Of a DNA stretch of 21,492 nucleotides, positions 9,401 to 19,540 are shown in pieces. How positions within the stretch are numbered: the first letter of the stretch is position 1; every line of letters begins with the position of its first letter. The DNA is from Spirogloea muscicola (lineage: Eukaryota; Streptophyta; Zygnematophyceae; Spirogloeales; Spirogloeaceae), in the NCBI GenBank assembly GCA_009602725.1, contig WELB01000004.1, positions 1,074,753 through 1,096,244 of the forward strand, in the 5' to 3' direction. A program made the position numbers and the translations under genes. The notes under the pieces are model-generated. The model was given only the letters and a program-made list of their open reading frames with translations. It made no database searches and was not told where the DNA came from.

Positions 9401-11191
9401 CTGCCACTCCTCTCAACAGTCATATTCTTCTTGAGCTCCTTCTGAAGTCCACACACAGCACGGCCCACCACTTAACGCAATCTGCTTCTTCTAAGTAATT
9501 CGCGATGAACAAGGTCTGCAGGCAGGACACCACAAGGTAATGAGTGATTTCTACACTTCTCATAACCTACATGTCTGATGTTTTAGGTGAAATTGATGCC
9601 ATCCCTGCGGTCGCGTCAGCCCTCACTCCCGAGCGCAGGGCTGAGTTTCTGAAGCGCTGCGGTGCCACCACTAAGGACTTGGTCCTCATTGCAGCCGGGC
9701 CAGCAGCCGGGCCAGCAGCTGGTGAACAAGACTCTTGACCGTCTTCGCAACTATCTAGCTCGCAACCTGGGGTTGTTGAACGAGGTATGCTGGTCGGCAC
9801 CTGATACTCTTCCTTGCCATGCGGGTCAACGTATATGGATGGTGTCTTACCCTGTTCGTTGACCAGGTTCAGAAACGTTTCAGCAAGCTGCTGTCCTAGA
9901 TCTTCACAGCCTCGTCTCAATTGGTGGGGTCCTTGTCTTGTAGATGCACTCAGAAGCATTGCAGCGTCATAGACATCCACGTCCGGCTTCACTGTGCTCT
10001 TCAGCTTGGCTTAGGCTCCTCGTTCAGTTTGCCAAACTCCTGGCGTGCATATTTGCAGGCAGAACATGCGATTCTGTGGGTGACCGATTTCCCAATGTTT
10101 GAGTGGAATGTGGAGGAGCAGCGACTGGAGGTCACTGGCAAATCAAACTCAGCAGGCCCTTGCTAAATGTGCTGCTAGTGCCGTCCCTAATTACATAGCA
10201 AACAGAGCAAGTCTGTGTGTACTGCCAAAAACTTTTGTTGGAGTATGTGGCGAACCTGCGGCCTGACAGAACACCCTACGTAACCATGTGGTCAGGCACT
10301 TCATCACCCATTCACTGCTCCACATCCAGAGGACTTGGACGACCTCAGCACAGCCAGAGCTCTGGCTTATGACCTTGTCTATAATGGAGTTGAGGTATAC
10401 ATTTCCAAGTTCTGATACATTCGACTTTCTTATTGCCCATCAAGTATCTTCACACTCTCAGAGTAGATGGGCATCACCCGCTAACCTCGAAGAATGTGAG
10501 GACATGTCAATGAAGTCATGCTTTTGACTGCTGTGCTGCACAGATAGGAGGCGGCAGCTTGCGCATTTTTCAGCGTCACATCCAGGAGAAAGTGTTTGAT
10601 ATCATAGGCATGTCACCAAGTGTGGTACGTGCTGAGGCCCTCTAGTAGGATACTCTCATGTACAGAACAGACAGGAATTCAAGGACTGTGTCTGCTTCAG
10701 AGGCTTCCTCAGGTGGGGCATTTGCTAATAGGAGATGCTAACTAAATTTCAGGCAGAGGAGAAATTTGGTTACCTTCTGGAGGCATTTGACTTGGGGGCT
10801 CCTCCTCATGGTGAGCAGGATCTGCATGCTCCACCAGTTATTAACTTCAGGCAGTGTGCGAGCAGCAAATTGACAGTATATGCAATGCAGATTAGCTTTT
10901 ATACTCAGGGTCTGTGGGGATTGAGCTCTCTATATAAACTTCGGATGCACGGAGGGTGCCTTTCTTCATTCATCCATTCCTCATGGATATTACGCAGGGG
11001 GCATCGCTTATGGCATTGATCGCCTGGCGATGCTGCTGGCTGGAACTTCCTCGATCCGGGACGTCATTGCGTTTCCCAAGTCCACCACTGCCCAGTGCCT
11101 GCTTACTAATGCACCCTCCACGGTCGACCCTGTGCAACTCAAGGAGCTCTCTTTGGCCTTGACAGTAGAGCACAGACCTCTTTCACATTGA
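6442..11191 (+). CDS. aspS: Aspartyl-tRNA synthetase, bacterial/organellar type
   Basis: Class IIb enzyme that charges tRNA-Asp (possibly also tRNA-Asn), expected in chloroplast and/or mitochondrion. Exons: 6442-6802, 6978-7121, 7249-7358, 7688-7799, 7921-7992, 8185-8276, 8538-8658, 8919-9041, 9196-9391, 9587-9784, 10059-10130, 10296-10394, 10544-10624, 10753-10810, 10998-11191 (TGA). Joins are phase-consistent. Domains: OB-fold anticodon-binding domain ([18 protein letters not shown], exons 1-3), class II core with motif 2 region [18 protein letters not shown] insertion in exons 9-10, [18 protein letters not shown], and motif 3 [16 protein letters not shown]. The start at 6442 is inferred: it opens about 60 Arg/Ala/Ser-rich residues resembling a transit peptide, but it is in a different frame from the OB fold, with an N at 6625 between them. 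The OB-fold frame has its own ATG at 6641 and a stop at 6443. A +1 frame break lies at about 9691-9722. Identity is secure; integrity is uncertain. Confidence 0.9.
6625..6625. other. Ambiguous base (N) in AspRS exon 1
   Basis: A single N lies in a very GC-rich stretch. The transit-peptide-like frame opened by ATG 6442 must shift to reach the OB-fold frame that contains ATG 6641. The N therefore probably marks a collapsed gap or miscalled length rather than one unknown base. Confidence 0.7.
6828..6894 (+). repeat. Interstitial telomeric repeat in AspRS intron 1
   Basis: About 65 bases of CCCTAAA-type repeat: two exact units followed by diverged ones (CCTAAAACC, CCCTTGAAACC, CCCTAACTTCTAAACCCTA). 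CCCTAAA/TTTAGGG is the Arabidopsis-type telomere sequence used by land plants and many green algae. It lies wholly inside the 175-base intron 6803-6977, with clear AspRS exons on both sides, so it is interstitial and not a chromosome end. Confidence 0.9.
9691..9722 (+). repeat. 12-base duplication with +1 frame break in AspRS
   Basis: GCAGCCGGGCCA occurs twice in tandem in exon 9587-9784, encoding [11 protein letters not shown]. Read straight on, the frame hits TGA at about 9736. The expected family sequence [13 protein letters not shown] continues in the +1 frame from CTGGTGAACAAG at 9719. The surrounding introns fix the phase: the exon is one base longer than a whole-codon fit. The 12-base unit itself keeps frame, so a further one-base gain (or two-base loss) occurred near it. 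Confidence 0.8.
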
Positions 11192-11232
11192 TTCTTTGTG
11201 ATTGTTGCCGCCCTCATTGAGAGCATATCCGA

Positions 11233-11259
11233 GCAGCCACCCTCAGGGTGCTCGGCTGC
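11233..11259 (+). other. Imperfect hairpin in AspRS 3' flank
   Basis: GCAGCC (11233-11238) pairs with GGCTGC (11254-11259), and inside it ACC pairs with GGT, with GCTC as a bulge. It begins 42 bases after the stop codon. It could be a 3' UTR structure; function is unknown. Confidence 0.35.
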
Positions 11260-11405
11260 AGCACTTATGCAAAGACAGGAGAGCTGCTGCCTGCCAAGAC
11301 AACCTCTGAGTTGTCACTAGTTCCTTGAATGTTCTCCTTTTTCTAACACAACTTGGAGCCTTTTATTGGCAACAAGGAATAAGCAGTGGGCCTCGTTGTT
11401 CTTAG

Positions 11406-11449
11406 GTTCAGATCTGATGACTGCTCCGTTCAGATCTGATGACTGCTCC
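11406..11449 (+). repeat. 22-base perfect tandem duplication
   Basis: GTTCAGATCTGATGACTGCTCC-type unit present twice with no mismatch (11406-11427 and 11428-11449). It lies between genes. The lack of divergence suggests a recent slippage or an assembly effect. Confidence 0.85.
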
Positions 11450-11789
11450 ACATGGTGCAGTCTTGGCAGAGTACCTTGGAAGACCTTTCCTGAATTCCAG
11501 GGTAGTATACCTGCTTGTTTGTCTCTCTCTAATGCAGTGGCTGCTTTCAGCAACAGTTGATGTGTTAAAGCACCCTGAGGATCCTGAATGGAGATTTAGT
11601 ATCTGTTGGGTTTCTTGCGACCACTCGACCACTGACGACCACTTACAAGTCACTCTGCCCTGCCCTACGCACTGCGTGAGCAGCAATGCAGGTCGACGCT
11701 GGACCTTCACACGTCTCCATCTCAATTACATGGCGGCACGCAAACCGGCGGGTCGATCGTTCTACACAAATACACAATTGGGCACGCAA

Positions 11790-11850
11790 TGGCTGCGAAA
11801 GCCCGGTCCGGGCAGCGGCACCTGCGGGTCGCCGGGTTCGAACCCTCGGC
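11790..11850 (+). other. Degenerate tRNA-like A-box/B-box pair
   Basis: GGTTCGAACCC at 11835-11845 is a near-perfect Pol III B box (family consensus GGTTCGANTCC), inside the palindrome GGGTTCGAACCC. TGGCTGCGAAAGC at 11790-11802 is a loose A-box match about 33 bases upstream, a spacing seen in tRNA genes. No matching acceptor stem flanks it, so it is not an intact tRNA. It may be a tRNA relic, a SINE head or an isolated TFIIIC site. Confidence 0.4.
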
Positions 11851-11897
11851 CCCCACATGCGCTGCGCGGAGCCCTAAGTCAGGACTCTAGCCTCTCT

Positions 11898-12065
11898 GAT
11901 TTGCGGCTGCTTAGCAGGGGTTAATGAGTAATCTGTAGCTGCTTTCTTTCTATGTGTGCTTTGGTTTCTTAGCGCTTCCTCTGGCCCCCTTATCGTTCTT
12001 TGTTCATTCTTTTTTGGGCTGGCTTGTCCAGCCCCTATCCTCAATGGGCGAGCCCTTTCAATTAA
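11898..12065 (-). repeat. R1 dispersed repeat, copy c (minus strand)
   Basis: On the minus strand it reads GGGCTGGACAAGCCAGCCC, AAAAAAGAATGAACAAAG, GGGGGCC, then GCGCTAAG, and ends in AGCAGCCGCAAA. These blocks have the same order and spacing as in copies a (15) and d (19395). The AGCAGCCGCA end is shared with copy d. It lies in the upstream region of the TFIIIC subunit gene. Confidence 0.6.
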
Positions 12066-12154
12066 GTCGAGGGCAGGCCGCGGCGCCCCGCCTGCAGGCC
12101 GCTGCGGTGCGGAGGGAGGGAGGAGAACAGAAAGCGGCTGCTGAGGGCTCCGGA

Positions 12155-12175
12155 GGGAGGGAGGCGGGGGAGGGG
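12155..12175 (+). promoter_or_regulatory. Potential G-quadruplex upstream of TFIIIC subunit gene
   Basis: Four G runs of 3, 3, 5 and 4 with loops A, AGGC and A, ending 74 bases before ATG 12250. A related GGAGGGAGGGAGG block lies at 12111-12123, and a GA-rich tract at 12199-12222. This is probably promoter or 5' UTR; the regulatory role is inferred. Confidence 0.4.
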
Positions 12176-12249
12176 CACGGCATCCGGTGCGGCAGTCCCG
12201 AGAGAGGGAGAGGGAGAGAGGTGGGGTGAGAGTGGGGCGTGGCTACACC

Positions 12250-15200
12250 ATGGCGCCCGGCCGCGGCGGCGGCCGCGGCGGCGGCGGCGGGCCGCACNCG
12301 GCGCCGTGCGGTGGTCCGCCGAGAACCTGCTCGCCGCGGCCGCCGGCCCCGTGGTCGTCATCCTGGTCAGTCGCCGCAGAGCTCGCAGCCGCTCCGGGCG
12401 TCGCGGCGGCGAGCGCAGCACCGCTGCCAAATGGCTTCCCGCCAGCGAGCTGTGAAGAGCCTGCCGCACTGCCTTCCTTCCTCCCCGTCCCTTGCTGCCG
12501 CTCTAGCAGCTGCCGCTTGGCTCTTTAACCTTTGCCAAGCTCGCTGTTGCTGCTGCCAGAGTCCCACGGACCTCGCGAGCCCCCGCAGCTTCGTGCGGTG
12601 CCCACAGCACAGCAAAGCGCCGGACCTCGGTGGCACTGTGGATCCCAACAGTGAGACCCCTTCGCCCTCCCTTCCCTGGCCTTCTCCACCTCCATTGGCC
12701 CTGACACTGGCAACAGATATGGCAGCATCACCTGGCTAGTTGGCTACTCTTCACCAGCCACGCTGGCACCGCATCCGCCGCCTCAGCAGCTGCAGCGTTG
12801 TGCCGCAGGCCTGGGGGCGCAGTCGCTGCTCCCGGCCTTTCTCTCCCGCAATCCTGCCACTGTGGTTCGGAGCATTGCGTGGTCGCCGCAGGGTTACACG
12901 CCTCTCGGAGGGTGTGTAGCCCCATGCTGTTCGTTATTTCTTTGTACTGCGCTGCTGGCTGCTGCAGCATTAGCAGGCATTACAAAGAACAGCATAGGAA
13001 GATTCATCATGTGTATCAGAAAGCAAAGGCTGACAGTTCCACAACGGCAGGCCACCTTAAGGAATGATTGTGGCTGCTGATGCTGGCGGTAAAGTGCAGG
13101 TGTCTGCTGGCCGTGTGCACCACCGATGGTCATGTGCGGTTGTACTCTGCGCCACAGCGCAAGCTCGCCATCGAGTGGGACGAGGTGACATTTCTACTGG
13201 CTGCTGGGGCAGCCCTTGCTGCAGCCACGTCGCCATGCATTTGGCTCAACTCATACCCCGTCCTCCGTGTCTGACGTGAGCAACCGTGCCTGTCTTGTCG
13301 CTGGCCCGTGCCAGGTTGCGGACCTCTCGGAAGTGGAGCTGGCAGCCTGCCGCATGAGCGGATTCGCCGATGCGCGCCCTGCAGTCGAGCTGTTTCAGCG
13401 CGTATGCCTCTGGCCCTGCCTTGGAACTGCCGGCCCTTGCTTCTTGATCATGGCATGCATGACCTTACCTGGACGCTGGTGATGAGCAGGAGGATCATGC
13501 CGCCAGCTTCTCACCGCCAACGTGGGCTACTAGGAGCAAGAGCAGCATGCAGAAAGACGGTGCAAGAAGCAAGCCAGGTCTGCTGCGACCATGCCTTCCT
13601 TCCTCCTAACCTTTCCTCCAGATGCAAGGACGTGCCCCAAGCGTGCAGCGGCGCTGCCAGGGCAAGCGTGAGGAGTCTGCGTGTGCACTTGCTGACCTGC
13701 TGTGGTCTCAGTCTGTGATGTTCTCTGAAACCGCCCGCGGAAGCCTTGCCGGCAGGACAGAGGTACGGGCCATGCCAAGCAATGCCCCGGGGGACCCGGA
13801 AGCTGGAGTCAAGCATGCACGCACAGAAGCTGCAGTCGAGAGCGTGCCGCAAGCTGCACTCGACCAGCCAGAGGTGTGTTGTTTGCTATTTCACTAATCT
13901 GTCGTTGTGTCTCGCTCCTGCCAACCTCCACCAGGCAAGTCTGATTGGCGCCTCCTGCAGGACTTGCAGGCTACACTGGAGGGCAGTCTGCTGTCAACAT
14001 CGGCGCCCGTTAAAGGTGGCAAGAAAGGCCGAATGTATCACCCGCTGGTTGAGGTGTGTCGTCGTGAGCGACTTAAGCCTCTCCTTCTCATGGCACATGC
14101 CAGTTGCAGTTGCGAGCGAGATGCTCAGTGGTGCTGAGGCCTTGGCAGCTGCGCTTGCCGGTAGGCTGTGTACGAGCGCTTCCAGGCGGGGCGGCAGAAG
14201 TTGACGAAAGATGAGCTTCCAAAGTACCGTGAGGGTAGGAAACCCCATCACTTTTGCTGCAGACAGCATCGCAACGCAGTGGCTGCTTGGTCGGGGCTGG
14301 CTGCGCTTCAGTACTTCGTTTTGCCCGACTGACCCTATCATTGCTGGCCCTGCTCTTCTGTTGGTGCCAATGTGGCGCACAGGGCAGCATTTGTACGGGC
14401 GCGATAAAGAGCTGGTGGACAAGGCGCTGGAGGAGACGGTCGTTGACGAGAAGGCCATGGCTGCTGCGGCCATGACCATGAAGGTGGGAGGCACATAGAC
14501 TAAGAAGCCCAAGATTCCTCAGACTTCAGTCCAGGAGAGCTGTGGAGGCTGACATATTAAGGCAGGCTACTGTTGAGGCAGTCGAGTCACAGGATGTAGG
14601 CCAGTTGTAGCAGGGTAGGCATTTTTTATGAACTCACATTTCAGAGCATTGTGACAGGACTTCTGATAGGCATGTGCAGGCTATCGCATGTAGTCTGTGT
14701 ATTTTTTCTCATAGTAAGCTCATGGTGAGGCTAAAATCACAGTATGTTGCTCAGTGGAAACTCCAAGAGCCGGCATGCTCACAACAAGCTCATGGTGAAG
14801 CCAGAATCACACAAATCATGCTGATCAGCGGCAGCACCAAGAGCAGGCATGCCTGCAGAATTGACCTTCCACAGTACAGTCCTCGATAGCAAGTGTTACT
14901 TGCAGGTTGGGCTTTGCTGCCTGATCATGCGTGCCTGATGCTGTGTCCTTAGTGGACTTGCAGGAGCTGAACATACTTGTGCGGAAGCTCATTCGCTTTC
15001 GTAAAATCATCCACTATGAGGAGGAGGCCAAAGCGGCGGTGGTTGTCGCGCCCGTGAACGACCAGGGCCGCAGTCGCCCTCGGAGGGGGGTGGAGCTGTC
15101 GATGACAGAGGCAGGCTACAGTGGTGGAGGCAGCATCACACAAGCTCACATGCACGAGAGTGCAAACAGGCGTCATGATAGCAATGGCATGGCGGCCATG

Positions 15201-18200
15201 GACGTTGCCGTCATGGATGTGGGCTCCAGGCCGAACACAGCGGCAGCCAGTGGAGCTGCCAGCGGCAGCTTGCAGCATGATGCTCAGGAGGATAGTGTCA
15301 ACAAGCGGGGGACTGAAGGCAGCGGGGTGACAAGTCCGCCCCGTCGGCCGATGCATGCACGCCACCGGCCGTTGCAAGACGAAGAAGCGTGGGAGCCCGC
15401 CAGATCTGGTGGCAACGGGCCGAGGAAGACAGCCGCCAAGGGCACTGGCCGGCCAGACCATGGCAGTGACCCCTGCAAGCTCTCGCCGGCAGAGTACGCC
15501 GCGCGGCGCGACCTCCTATACTGCGTCTGCCTTGCATGGTCACCCTCATTCAATGCTGGCGATTCAATGGCCATGGCGTGCGGTCGGCCCGACAAGGAGC
15601 TTTTGGTCGGCTGGCGGTCATCGGCAGGGCGAGCGCTTGTGGAAGCTTCGTTCCTGGCGACAGGGTTTAAGAGTGGACGGTGTGTGCTGTGGCGCGTCAC
15701 GGGGCCCAGACCGTCGCTGCTTAACGAGGACGGCCAGTGGCCGGGCCTGGAGCGCTGGGCGACACAGGGGGCCCACCGCGGCTGGGTGTCAGCGCTCGCT
15801 TGGGCCCCGCAGCTTGCTTCTGCAGCAGCTGACAGCCGCATAGGCGCTGACGCGGCGCCAGCGCTCCTTGCTAGCGGAGGATCCGATGGCAGGTAAGCTG
15901 GCCGGTCAGCAAGCGGCTGACACCGCGCCTATCACGCGACATGCGATGATCTTCCTGCTCAGTGTGCCTAAGCAGGCACTTGCTTTGACGATGCCAGCGT
16001 TTTCCACAATCACGCCCCTCATACTACTTTTTAACTTCGTCATATATTACTGGTGGCAGTGTTCGACTCTGGGCAGTCTCGACCTCCAGTATGAAGGACA
16101 CGCATCAGAACCCCTGCGTGCTGCTCCATGAGGTGGTTCTCCGGCATTCTTCGCTACTGACACGAGCTTTCCTGCAAGCCGAGCTTTCATTACAAATAAG
16201 TCTGCTACTTATGATTTGCCTTGCCCAGCCCGGCTCTGCCTGATATACTGACTTGCTGATGATAGTCCTTCTGTCAATGCTTGCCGCAGATACTTGCCTC
16301 AGATTCTGTTCCAGTTACCAGCCTAATGCTGGCATCACAAGCGAGGAGTACCCCTGCAGATGCCACCAGCAGCCACCAGGCGAGCACGGCTGAGGCCTGC
16401 CAGGCGGCAGTGGGCAAGGGCGGTGGCCAGATTGTCATCTGGCAGGAGGGCGTGGACGCCTCACAGCCAGTGGTGATGTGGCCGGCCGGCCGCGTGCATT
16501 GGCAGGCTGTCACCGACCTTGCTTGGAGCGCAAGCGGCCGCGAGCTCTACTCCTGCAGTCAGGTGGACATAGCCTGCAGCTAGTCTTAGGCTGATTTGGT
16601 GGTCAGTCATCTCTGTGCTGCGTACCACCACGTGCTCACACCCAGCTCCAGCCTGTGCCATGGTATCCATTACATATAGCTGCTGCAGTCAAGGCATGTA
16701 TGTCAACCGGCAACTATACTCCAGGCCCATTGAGCACCTTGTGCCAAATTTCTGGCCTACCAGGACAATTTTCTGCATCGCTGGCGAGTAGGCCCCGGCC
16801 TTGCGGAGCCCCTAACATTTCCAGACTGGTCAAGTCTGCAGGGCTGGCAACCTGCCCCAAGAGCTGAGTTTCAGGTGCATCTCTCTAATGCACTTGCAAT
16901 AACTTTGCAAACAAATGCCAGCAACTTGAGTTTGCCTGGCTATAAGAAGAATGAAATTACTGTGCTGCAATGTTCAGCTCTACTCACTCCACATGAACTC
17001 TTTAGCATGACGTAAATACCTCTTGCATCACAACGCTCAGCCTCTGCCACCCTGCTTCTTGCTACCCTGGCCTACTGAAGCTGGTTGGCCTGACCTTGCT
17101 GCCAGCTCCAGGAGAGCATGCTGCTGGGCTATTACGGAATTGCAGCCTCGCCCAACAGCCTCGCTCTTGCTGCGGTGTGAGTCTCACAAAGAGCCTGAAG
17201 TGCATAATGCTTTTGCAAGAAACCAGGCAGTGTAATATACGTGTATCAGGCCACACATATGGCTCACCTGAAAGTCAATAGGTCAATCATATTGCTGCCA
17301 GCACGCTGAGCCCATTGCGTGAGCTTGCAAATCGCATAGCGGCTACTGCAGCCTGTCAGATTGGAGAAACGTAGGTCAACTTTATCTAGAGGTTCTTATG
17401 CCACAGTGGCCAATGTGCTACGTAACCAATCGACACATTCTTCTATGAATTTCAGGTCCGAGGAGTGATTCCTGAAACTTTGGAGCCTATGTACCAGAGG
17501 AGGTAAGTCACATTTTTGCCCCAATTATTTATCTAGGTAACATTGACATTCTTAAGCAGCAGCGCACAAAGTAGCGCTCACAAAGTAACAGATGAAAATA
17601 AGCTACTTGCCTGAGCCAAACTAATCAAGCTGGCTGCTTGTGCTGCACAGGTTACACAAGGGGGCGCTGCAGCTCCACTGGGTCGGTGGCTGCATGACAG
17701 CGGACACACATGCAGAGCCAGTGCCCAGTGTTGGCATCAGCTCCTGCATGCAGGCTGTCTCTGCAGCGCTTGCAAACCTTTTGGAAGGAGGCGTGCCGCT
17801 CATTACATGGGACATAACACAGGCAATCATGCACCTCGGCAGGAGGTGCTGGCGTGTCCTTATGCGAGACTTCCTCAACCTGCTCTTGTTGGGCTCTTCT
17901 GTGCTGACGGATGAGGCTGCGCTCCATGCCAGCTGCCGGGCTCTGCAGCTAGCAAACGTTCTCTGCCGGACGTTCGCAGCAGCTGTTGAGGATGGGGACA
18001 TGCCTGTCAAGGGCATCATTGCTGCAGATGGGGAGAGGCAGGAAGGTGTCAATGGCAAAGCCTCGGCTGTTGAGTTAGAAAATGACCAACAAGACGAGGT
18101 TGCGCACCTCACTGAGGAAGCAACGCAGTGGCGCAAAATCCTGAGCGCCTCAGAGGCAGAGCTGCAGCAGCGAATGTGCCTGTACACACTGCGGTGTTAC

Positions 18201-18945
18201 GTGGAACGGGCGACAACAGGCACTGTTGTTGTCAATGGAGAGGCCAAGCTTGCTGCCAGTGAAGCTGGTGGAGAAACGCACAGCAAGCCACTCAGAAGCA
18301 ACAGATTGGTAACAGAGCTGGCCGAGACAGTGTCGACAGCAGACCTGTGCTCCAGAAAGGCTATAGCTCTTGCGCTGTGCTGGACATCCAAGAATTGCCT
18401 ACAGGCACGCTCAAGCCTGGTGGAGGTAGCGGCCACGGCGCGGCGACTGCTGAATGATCAGTGAGCTACTTCATGTCGATGCCTTCCATTTATGCTATGG
18501 TCGGCCCATGTTTGCTGGGTCGTCTGCAGTGCTGTAGCGCGGCTGAAACTTGATGGCGGCCATGTGCAGGGAAATTGCGGAGGCCTGCCCCATCTGCCAA
18601 TCACCAGTCTCATTCCTCTCACCTGCCGCGGCGGCCTGCAGCCCCCCTGCAGAGGCTCCTGGCGAGTCGCAGCAGCGCCCCTCACACCGTCTGCAGCGCT
18701 GTATGATATCGCTGCAGCTATGCGATGGCCCGCTTCTGTGGCGGTGCCGATGCTGCCAGCGGCGAGCTGCCATCGCCACTCCGCAAGTGCTAGCTTGGAG
18801 CAGCCTGAGCATGGCCGATTTGCTGGCATTGCCCAAGGACGTGCTGGCGGCTGCAAGCAGCGGCGCCAGCCCGACATGCCTATTCTGCGGTTTGATCATG
18901 CACCGCATGCTCCCCGAGACATTACTTACACCAATGTTGGCGTAG
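12250..18945 (+). CDS. TFIIIC90/GTF3C4-like subunit of transcription factor IIIC
   Basis: Subunit of the nuclear factor that recruits TFIIIB to Pol III genes. Exons: 12250-12365, 12560-12650, 12758 (or 12717)-12911, 13100-13184, 13315-13401, 13622-13873, 13961-14053, 14165-about 14228, then unresolved, about 14953-15892, 16060-16132, 16290-16562, 16764-16874, 17112-17174, 17456-17502, 17651-18460, 18570-18945 (TAG). WD40-like N-terminal half: VRWSAENLLAAAAG, VRSIAWSPQGYTPLGG, LLAVCTTDGHVRLYSAP, CVLWRV, ASGGSDG/SVRLW, LAWSASGRELYSCSQ/DNFLHRW, then YGIAASPNSLALAA and PETLEPMYQRR. The C-terminal TFIIIC zinc finger has ACPICQSPV, RCMISLQLC, RCRCCQRR and CLFCG. The large exon near 14953 also carries a Ser/Gly/Arg-rich insert of about 150 residues. 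ATG 12250 is in a good context (CACCATGGC), but an N at 12298 and a frame change follow. Identity is secure; the middle exon map is partial. Confidence 0.85.
12298..12298. other. Ambiguous base (N) in TFIIIC subunit exon 1
   Basis: A single N in a GGC/GCC-rich stretch. The Gly-rich frame from ATG 12250 must change to reach the VRWSAENLL frame at 12306. As at 6625, this suggests missing or miscounted GC-rich sequence. Confidence 0.7.
14229..14952 (+). other. Unresolved middle of the TFIIIC subunit gene
   Basis: Several coding-like pieces lie here but do not join cleanly: RNAVAAWSGLAALQYFVLPD in one frame (about 14270-14330), RDKELVDKALEETVVDEKAM in another (about 14400-14460), and RAVEADILRQATVEAVESQD (about 14536-14597) before a GTAGGC donor. 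Alanine/glutamate-rich helical sequence like this is plausible between the propeller blades. A frameshift, unusual splice sites or small missed exons could explain the mismatch. Confidence 0.5.
14714..14857 (+). repeat. Diverged tandem duplication of about 72 bases in intron
   Basis: Two adjacent units, 14714-14783 and 14784-14857. Each has AAGCTCATGGTGA near its start, an AATCACA block, GATCAGCGG/GCTCAGTGG-like sequence, CCAAGAGC and GGCATGC near its end. Copies differ at many positions, so the duplication is not recent. It lies in non-coding DNA upstream of the large exon that begins near 14953. Confidence 0.7.
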
Positions 18946-19394
18946 TTAACTGGGCAGCCAATCCAGGATACAGCGCCGAGGCTTGCCATGTCATTGTGGC
19001 GGTTGCCACGAAGCAGTGCAAACAATTGTTGGTTCTGCTGCAGAGGTGGGTAGTGGCGCAGATCGAGATCAAGGAGAAGCAGACGCAGAAGTGTTGATAG
19101 TGCAACAATACGTCTCCTGCGTCTTGCTCGCAAGCATGAGCTGCCAGGTCATGGTAATGGAGTGGCTTGTAGCAAGGAGGCACTTGCAAGCTGCGCAAAG
19201 CAGAATATTGAAAGACATGCTATTTGCAAGCACAAGCCAGCATGGGTAAGGACGCGGTGCCAACAACCCGGGTGTGCGGCAACAAAGTGTTGAAAGCAAA
19301 ACTTGGGGCCAAATGGTGCAACAGCAGCCAAGGGCCCGGAAGGTGGTGTTGGTCTCGCCCGGGCAAACTCACAAAATCCCTTAGAATGGAGAAC
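18946..19394. other. 3' flank of the TFIIIC subunit gene
   Basis: Non-coding as far as I can see. A + frame runs through to a TGA at about 19097, but it is out of frame with the zinc-finger exon and resembles nothing, so I treat it as chance. No TGTAA signal was found. Confidence 0.45.
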
Positions 19395-19540
19395 GCTCAT
19401 CCACTTGAGGGCGATGGCTGTGCTGGCCAGCCCAGAAAAGGAATGAACGAAGTTCGAAGGGGCCTGAAAAACGCTATAGCACACAGCGACTCAAGTGGCC
19501 ACTGGTGGCTAATTATCCCCCAGTGAGCAGCCGCACTCAC
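19395..19540 (+). repeat. R1 dispersed repeat, copy d
   Basis: It contains GAGGGCGATGGCTGTGCTGG, CCAGCCCAGAAAAGGAATGAAC, GAAGTTCGAAGGGGCCTGAA, AAACGCTATAGC and, at the end, GAGCAGCCGCA. The order matches copy a (15) and the inverted copy c (11898). GTTCGAAGG resembles a Pol III B box. Confidence 0.65.

Larger units (their letters stand above)
11192..11790. other. Non-coding stretch after AspRS gene
   Basis: 3' flank of the AspRS gene and intergenic DNA. No TGTAA signal was seen in the first 400 bases. It holds an imperfect hairpin at 11233-11259 and a 22-base tandem duplication at 11406-11449. Open frames here look random. Confidence 0.5.

Noticed and set aside
9691-9722. Mini-intron hiding the frame break
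   Set aside because: No GT..AG pair of workable size removes the repeat and restores the frame.
11780-11860. Functional tRNA gene
   Set aside because: The T-arm-like sequence pairs imperfectly and no seven-base acceptor stem or clear anticodon arm was found.
13994-14512. 172-residue minus-strand frame
   Set aside because: Antisense of TFIIIC-subunit exons, no family resemblance, no splice or start support.
15284-15841. Minus-strand and alternate + frames opposite the large WD40 exon
   Set aside because: Shadows of the large TFIIIC exon; composition mirrors the coding strand.
18492-19133. 201-residue + frame and 212-residue minus frame over the zinc-finger exon
   Set aside because: The zinc-finger frame with its CPIC, RCRCC and CLFCG motifs explains the region; the others have no recognisable motifs.
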